NCBI RefSeq assembly: GCF_027947575.1
Contig: NZ_CP116256.1
Location: 5,642,001-5,706,000 of the forward strand
DNA from: Streptomyces rubrogriseus
GTDB lineage: Bacteria > Actinomycetota > Actinomycetes > Streptomycetales > Streptomycetaceae
Reading direction: 5' to 3'
DNA length: 64,000 bases
The translations under genes were made by a program, and so were the position numbers. Shown here piece by piece: positions 59,806 through 64,000 of this stretch (positions are counted from its first letter, which is position 1; each line of letters opens with the position of its first letter). A model generated the notes under the pieces. The model was not told where the DNA came from. It ran no database searches and saw only the letters and a list, made by a program, of their open reading frames with translations.

Positions 59806-61611
59806 ATGGCCACTCCCCTGTCCCACTCCCCTCTGTCCCCGCTCCGCACCGTCGCCGTCGTCGGCCTCGGCACCATGGGCACCGGCATCGCCGAGATCCT
59901 GGCCGGGGCCGGCCGCCAGGTCGTCGGCATCGACGTCAGCGAGGCGCAGGCCGTCAAGGCGGTCGCCGCGCTGGAGTCCTCCACCGCCCGTGCCGTCGAG
60001 CGCGGGCGTCTGACCGGGCAGGAGCGCGCCGACGCCCTGGGCCGTGTCCGCACCTCCACCGACCTGCGGGCCGCCGCCGACGCCGACCTGGTGATCGAGG
60101 TCGTTCCGGAGTCGTACGAGATCAAGCAGCGGGTCTTCCGGGAGCTGGACGGGATCGTGCGTCCGGAGGCGATCCTGGCGACCGGCACCAACGCGCTGTC
60201 CGTCACGCGGCTGGCCGCCGACTCGGCCCGCCCGGAGCGGGTGCTCGGCCTGCACTTCTTCAACCCGGCACCGGCCATGAAGCTGGTCGAGGTCGTCTCC
60301 TCGGTGCTGACCGCGCCCGCCGCCGTCGCGGCCGTCACCGACCTCGCCCTGGACCTCGGCAAGGAGCCGGTCGCGGTCGGGGACCGGCCCGGGTTCGTCG
60401 CGGACGGGCTGCTGTTCGGCTACCTCAACCAGGCCGCCGCGATGTACGAGGCGAACTACGCCTCCCGCGAGGACATCGACGCCGCGATGCGGCTCGGCTG
60501 CGGCCTGCCGATGGGGCCGCTGGCCCTGCTCGACCTGGTGGGCGTGGACACCGCCCGCACGGTCCTGGAGGCCATGTACGCCGCCTCCCGCGACCGGCTG
60601 CACGCCCCCGCGCCGATCCTCAGGCAGCTCAGCGAGGCGGGCCTGACGGGGCGCAAGGCGGGGCGCGGCTTCTACACCTACGAGGCGCCCGGCAGCTCGG
60701 TCGTGGTGCCGGACGCGCTGACCCCGGCCAAGGGCGGCGACGCGGTCGCCGGGCGGCCGGTGCGCGCGGTGGGGGTGGCCGGTTCGGGCACCATGGCGTC
60801 CGGCATCGCGGAGGTGTTCGCCAAGGCCGGGTACGAGGTGGTGCTGGCCGCCCGCAGCGCGGAGAAGGCGCAGACGGCCAAGGCCCGGATCGGGAAGTCC
60901 CTGTCCCGTTCGGTCGACAAGGGACGCATGACCGCCGAGGCGGCCGCGCGGACCCTGGAGCTGATCACTCCGACGGGCACCTACGACGACTTCGCCGACG
61001 TCGACCTGGCCGTGGAGGCCGTCGCCGAGGACCTGGAGGTCAAGCGGCAGCTGTTCGCCACGCTGGACAAGGTCTGCAAGCCCGGCGCCGTGCTGGCCAC
61101 CACCACGTCCTCGCTGCCGGTCGTCGCCTGCGCCCGCGCCACCTCGCGCCCGCAGGACGTGATCGGCATGCACTTCTTCAACCCGGCGCCGGCCATGAAG
61201 CTGGTCGAGGTGGTCCGCACGGTGCTGACCGCCGACGACGTGCACGCCACCGTGCACGAGGCCTGCGCCAAGGTGCGCAAGCACGCCGTGGACTGCGGCG
61301 ACCGGGCCGGGTTCATCGTGAACGCGCTGCTGTTCCCGTACCTCAACAACGCGGTCAAGATGGTGCAGGAGCACTACGCGACCCTCGACGACATCGACGC
61401 GGCGATGAAGCTGGGCGGCGGCTACCCCATGGGCCCGTTCGAGCTGCTCGACGTGGTCGGACTCGACGTGTCGCTGGCCATCGAGAAGGTCCTGCACCGG
61501 GAGTTCCGCGACCCGGGCCTCGCCCCGGCGCCGCTGCTCGAGCACCTGGTGGCCGCGGGCTGCCTCGGCCGCAAGACGGGCCGCGGTTTCCGCGAGCATG
61601 CCCGCCGCTGA
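59806..61611 (+). CDS. 3-hydroxyacyl-CoA (3-hydroxybutyryl-CoA) dehydrogenase, fused duplication
   Basis: A 601-residue protein with two complete dehydrogenase units in tandem. Each has an NAD site (GLGTMGTGIAEIL and GSGTMASGIAEVF), the catalytic region LHFFNPAPAMKLVEVV or MHFFNPAPAMKLVEVV, and the C-terminal acyl-binding domain (GLPMGPLALLDLVGVD and GYPMGPFELLDVVGLD). The two halves are clearly paralogous. It oxidizes (S)-3-hydroxyacyl-CoA, and near ccr probably supplies or drains the ethylmalonyl-CoA pathway through crotonyl-CoA. The ATG at 59806 has a TGGAG site. The hairpin at 61675 ends the transcript. Confidence 0.94.
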   Translation: MATPLSHSPLSPLRTVAVVGLGTMGTGIAEILAGAGRQVVGIDVSEAQAVKAVAALESSTARAVERGRLTGQERADALGRVRTSTDLRAAADADLVIEVVPESYEIKQRVFRELDGIVRPEAILATGTNALSVTRLAADSARPERVLGLHFFNPAPAMKLVEVVSSVLTAPAAVAAVTDLALDLGKEPVAVGDRPGFVADGLLFGYLNQAAAMYEANYASREDIDAAMRLGCGLPMGPLALLDLVGVDTARTVLEAMYAASRDRLHAPAPILRQLSEAGLTGRKAGRGFYTYEAPGSSVVVPDALTPAKGGDAVAGRPVRAVGVAGSGTMASGIAEVFAKAGYEVVLAARSAEKAQTAKARIGKSLSRSVDKGRMTAEAAARTLELITPTGTYDDFADVDLAVEAVAEDLEVKRQLFATLDKVCKPGAVLATTTSSLPVVACARATSRPQDVIGMHFFNPAPAMKLVEVVRTVLTADDVHATVHEACAKVRKHAVDCGDRAGFIVNALLFPYLNNAVKMVQEHYATLDDIDAAMKLGGGYPMGPFELLDVVGLDVSLAIEKVLHREFRDPGLAPAPLLEHLVAAGCLGRKTGRGFREHARR

Positions 61612-61674
61612 GCCGCCGGGCGACCGGCCGCGGTCCGAGGAGGACTGGGGCGGACTGCTCGATCCGGCCGGGTC

Positions 61675-61699
61675 TCCCCCGCCTGCCGCAGGCGGGGGA
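61675..61699. terminator. Hairpin terminator after the dehydrogenase gene
   Basis: An 11-bp perfect inverted repeat (61675-61685 and 61689-61699) with a 3-base loop lies 64 bp past the stop codon of the dehydrogenase gene and before the TetR gene. Confidence 0.8.
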
Positions 61700-61747
61700 A
61701 TCCCCGGTCACGCGCATGATTGCGCCCGCATGCAGTACGTTCGGGTC

Positions 61748-62563
61748 ATGTCCCAGCCCGCCAAGTCCTCACGTACCTCAGCCACGTCCGACGCGCCGGA
61801 GAGCGCGGCCGGCAGCCGGGCCGCCGCCCAGCGGCTCAAAATGCGCCGGGAGCTGGCGGCGGCGGCGATGGAGCTGTTCGCGACCAAGGGGTACGAGGCG
61901 ACCACCGTCGACGAGATCGCGGCCCAGGCCGGGGTCGCCCGCCGCACCTTCTTCCGCCACTTCCGCTCCAAGGAAGAGGCGATCTTCCCGGACCACGACG
62001 ACACCCTGGTGCGGGCCGAGGCGGTGCTCAACGCGGCGCCCGCGCACGAGCATCCGCTCGACACGGTGTGCCGCGGCATCAAGGAAGTCATGAAGATGTA
62101 CGCGGCCCGGCCGGAGATCTCGGTGGCCCGCTACAAGCTGACGCGCGAGGTGCCCACCCTGCGCGAGGCGGAGATCGCGTCGGTGGCCCGTTACGAGCGG
62201 CTGTTCACCCGCTATCTGCTCGGCCACTTCGACGAGCACGCGCACGACGACGACGCCAACGACGACCCGCTGCTCGCGGAGGTCGCGGCGTCCGCCGTGG
62301 TGACCGCGCACAACCACGTGCTGCGGCGCTGGCTGCGGGCCGACGGGCAGGGCGACGTCGAGGCCGAGCTGGACCACGCCTTCGCGATCGTGCGGAAGAC
62401 CTTCGGCACGGGCATCGGGGCGGGCCGCAGCACGGCCGCCACCGCCCGTCCCGCCGCCTCCTCGGCCTCCGTGCAGGGCGAGGTGCTCGTGACGGTGGCG
62501 CGCACCGACGCGCCGCTGCACGAGGTCATGCGCACCATCGAGCAGGCGCTCAAGGAGCGCTGA
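61748..62563 (+). CDS. TetR-family transcriptional regulator
   Basis: A 271-residue repressor. The helix-turn-helix is seen in TTVDEIAAQAGVARRTFFRHFRSKEEAIF, with a long ligand-binding part after it and an Ala-rich tail. The position between the 3-hydroxyacyl-CoA dehydrogenase and ccr genes suggests it senses an acyl-CoA and controls one or both. I chose the ATG at 61748; an in-frame ATG at 61730 adds 6 residues. Neither has a good ribosome site, so a short-leader transcript is possible. A strong terminator follows. Confidence 0.92.
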   Translation: MSQPAKSSRTSATSDAPESAAGSRAAAQRLKMRRELAAAAMELFATKGYEATTVDEIAAQAGVARRTFFRHFRSKEEAIFPDHDDTLVRAEAVLNAAPAHEHPLDTVCRGIKEVMKMYAARPEISVARYKLTREVPTLREAEIASVARYERLFTRYLLGHFDEHAHDDDANDDPLLAEVAASAVVTAHNHVLRRWLRADGQGDVEAELDHAFAIVRKTFGTGIGAGRSTAATARPAASSASVQGEVLVTVARTDAPLHEVMRTIEQALKER

Positions 62564-62596
62564 CCGTCCCTCTCCGCACCGTTCCGCTCTGTGACG

Positions 62597-62623
62597 ACGG
62601 CCACCCACCGGGTGGCCGTTTTT
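62597..62623 (+). terminator. Rho-independent terminator after tetR
   Basis: A 10-bp perfect stem (62597-62606 and 62610-62619, 3-base loop) is followed by a run of five T (62619-62623), a full rho-independent terminator. Confidence 0.92.
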
Positions 62624-62730
62624 GCATGTCGGCGCCCGTTTTTCCCCTCGAGCGGGAGATGATTCGATCGATCATCGCTCATCTGTCACGTAAAGAATTC
62701 ATCTGAGAACAGTTTCTGGCACTCAGTGCC

Positions 62731-62759
62731 TTGCGGGGTGACACGCGGTGTCATACGTT
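62731..62759 (+). promoter_or_regulatory. Predicted ccr promoter with a palindromic operator in the spacer
   Basis: A housekeeping-type promoter is predicted: ttgcgg (62731-62736), 17-base spacer, tacgtt (62754-62759). The spacer ends with the palindrome tgacac-gcg-gtgtca (62739-62753), placed for direct repression. The ccr start codon is 140 bp further. Farther upstream, 62655-62675 is an A+T-richer patch with the partial palindrome tgattcgatcgatca. Confidence 0.55.
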
Positions 62760-62898
62760 GAAGGTGTTCGGGCTGTCCCCGCACCTCATCCCCTGCGCGT
62801 CCGAACGCCTGCGTCACAGGCACACACCCTCACCTCAGCAGCACCGACGTAACCCTCAGCGCCCCTCCCTCAGGGCGCTCACCGCCGGAGGCAACACC

Positions 62899-64000
62899 GT
62901 GACCGTGAAGGACATCCTGGACGCGATCCAGTCGCCCGACTCCACGCCGGCCGACATCGCCGCACTGCCGCTCCCCGAGTCGTACCGCGCGATCACCGTG
63001 CACAAGGACGAGACCGAGATGTTCGCGGGCCTCGAGACCCGCGACAAGGACCCCCGCAAGTCGATCCACCTGGACGACGTGCCGGTGCCCGAGCTGGGCC
63101 CCGGCGAGGCCCTGGTGGCCGTCATGGCCTCCTCGGTCAACTACAACTCGGTGTGGACCTCGATCTTCGAGCCGCTGTCCACCTTCGGTTTCCTGGAGCG
63201 CTACGGCCGGGTCAGCGAGCTCACCAAGCGCCACGACCTGCCGTACCACGTCATCGGCTCCGACCTGGCCGGCGTCGTCCTGCGCACCGGCCCCGGCGTC
63301 AACGCCTGGCAGGCGGGCGACGAGGTCGTCGCCCACTGCCTCTCCGTCGAGCTGGAGTCCTCCGACGGCCACAACGACACGATGCTCGACCCCGAGCAGC
63401 GCATCTGGGGCTTCGAGACCAACTTCGGCGGCCTGGCGGAGATCGCGCTGGTCAAGTCCAACCAGCTGATGCCGAAGCCGGACCACCTCAGCTGGGAGGA
63501 GGCCGCCGCCCCGGGGCTGGTCAACTCCACCGCGTACCGGCAGCTGGTCTCCCGCAACGGCGCCGGGATGAAGCAGGGCGACAACGTGCTCATCTGGGGC
63601 GCGAGCGGCGGACTCGGCTCCTACGCCACCCAGTTCGCCCTCGCCGGCGGCGCCAACCCGATCTGCGTCGTCTCCAGCGAGCAGAAGGCGGACATCTGCC
63701 GGGCGATGGGCGCCGACGCGATCATCGACCGCAACGCCGAGGGCTACCGGTTCTGGAAGGACGAGAACACCCAGGACCCCAAGGAGTGGAAGCGCTTCGG
63801 CAAGCGCATCCGCGAACTCACCGGCGGCGAGGACATCGACATCGTGTTCGAGCACCCCGGCCGCGAGACCTTCGGCGCCTCCGTCTTCGTCACCCGCAAG
63901 GGCGGCACCATCACCACCTGCGCCTCGACCTCGGGCTACATGCACGAGTACGACAACCGCTACCTGTGGATGTCCCTGAAGCGCATCATCGGCTCCCACT
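62899..64000 (+). CDS. ccr: Crotonyl-CoA carboxylase/reductase, C-terminus cut by window edge
   Basis: The first 367 residues of a medium-chain dehydrogenase/reductase enzyme. Visible features are the N-terminal extension typical of Ccr (KDILDAIQSPDSTP), VASSVNYNSVWTS-like MASSVNYNSVWTS, the NADPH fold WGASGGLGSYATQFA and the segment FEHPGRETFGASVFV. It reductively carboxylates crotonyl-CoA to ethylmalonyl-CoA with NADPH and CO2, the key step of the ethylmalonyl-CoA pathway and a source of polyketide extender units. The start is GTG at 62899, with CGGAGG at 62886-62891. The protein should run to about 445 residues. Confidence 0.95.
   Translation, partial: MTVKDILDAIQSPDSTPADIAALPLPESYRAITVHKDETEMFAGLETRDKDPRKSIHLDDVPVPELGPGEALVAVMASSVNYNSVWTSIFEPLSTFGFLERYGRVSELTKRHDLPYHVIGSDLAGVVLRTGPGVNAWQAGDEVVAHCLSVELESSDGHNDTMLDPEQRIWGFETNFGGLAEIALVKSNQLMPKPDHLSWEEAAAPGLVNSTAYRQLVSRNGAGMKQGDNVLIWGASGGLGSYATQFALAGGANPICVVSSEQKADICRAMGADAIIDRNAEGYRFWKDENTQDPKEWKRFGKRIRELTGGEDIDIVFEHPGRETFGASVFVTRKGGTITTCASTSGYMHEYDNRYLWMSLKRIIGSH

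Noticed and set aside
62191..62193. Further TTA codons (also taa strings at 13883, 42136 and 45855)
   Set aside because: All lie across codon boundaries of their genes (Tyr TAC contexts), so they are not leucine TTA codons.

Overview
The window is about 72-73% G+C, with dense bidirectional gene packing, many GTG starts, ATGA/GTGA start-stop overlaps and AGGAGG-type ribosome sites. The content (complete gvpOAFGYZJLSK gas-vesicle cluster, SigB/SigF-type sigma factor, Vms1-like protein, F420-dependent LLM oxidoreductase, crotonyl-CoA carboxylase/reductase) indicates a Streptomyces chromosome. From memory, the order ccr - tetR - 3-hydroxyacyl-CoA dehydrogenase with a gvp cluster nearby resembles the S. 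coelicolor SCO647x-SCO650x region. No rRNA, tRNA, CRISPR array, transposase or prophage was found. One 70-bp inverted-repeat element looks like a MITE.

Layout. 1-2.5 kb: a SigE-type ECF sigma factor coupled to a membrane anti-sigma-like protein (cut by the left edge), divergent from a secreted beta-propeller. 2.5-9.6 kb, minus strand: OsmC peroxiredoxin, a VWA/HExxH protein with its MoxR-type ATPase, an APC permease and a membrane phosphatase-like protein. 9.7-14 kb: a lone resolvase-like domain, a metallo-beta-lactamase/DedA pair, and a second metallo-beta-lactamase coupled to an aminotransferase-fold protein that lacks the PLP lysine. 14-20 kb: a secreted Pro/Ala-rich protein, a SigB-family sigma factor, an AraC/VOC pair and a UvrA-like ABC ATPase. 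20-27 kb: small stress-type proteins, the Vms1-like protein, an ABC-F ATPase, a PAP2-diacylglycerol kinase fusion, a methyltransferase and a 56-residue hydrophobic peptide.

27-32.4 kb is the gas-vesicle operon, read leftward and nearly all translationally coupled. 32.5-37.2 kb is a coupled operon NDH-2-like oxidoreductase > transketolase > LigD-type polymerase. 37.4-42.5 kb holds a mixed set (LLM oxidoreductase, holin-like membrane protein, VOC, DUF5107/TPR, DUF6204, GNAT). 42.5-47.6 kb is a peptidase block: an M55 D-aminopeptidase leads an M20 and an S9 peptidase and an S66 LD-carboxypeptidase, behind a strong DasR-like operator, suggesting use of cell-wall peptides. 47.7-54.4 kb: methyltransferase, SpoIIE-type phosphatase, MFS pump with three extra C-terminal beta domains, and an SRPBCC protein.

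54.5-59.4 kb: a radical SAM protein of the Rv2578c type behind a LexA-type box, a monooxygenase-domain protein, a secreted S33 peptidase, the MITE-like element, and a RidA-GNAT operon behind a motif resembling the RecA-independent (PafBC-type) DNA-damage promoter. A HEAT-repeat gene carries the only in-frame TTA (bldA) codon I found. 59.4-64 kb is acyl-CoA metabolism: a fused duplicated 3-hydroxyacyl-CoA dehydrogenase, a TetR regulator and the start of ccr (ethylmalonyl-CoA pathway), with a palindromic operator inside the predicted ccr promoter.
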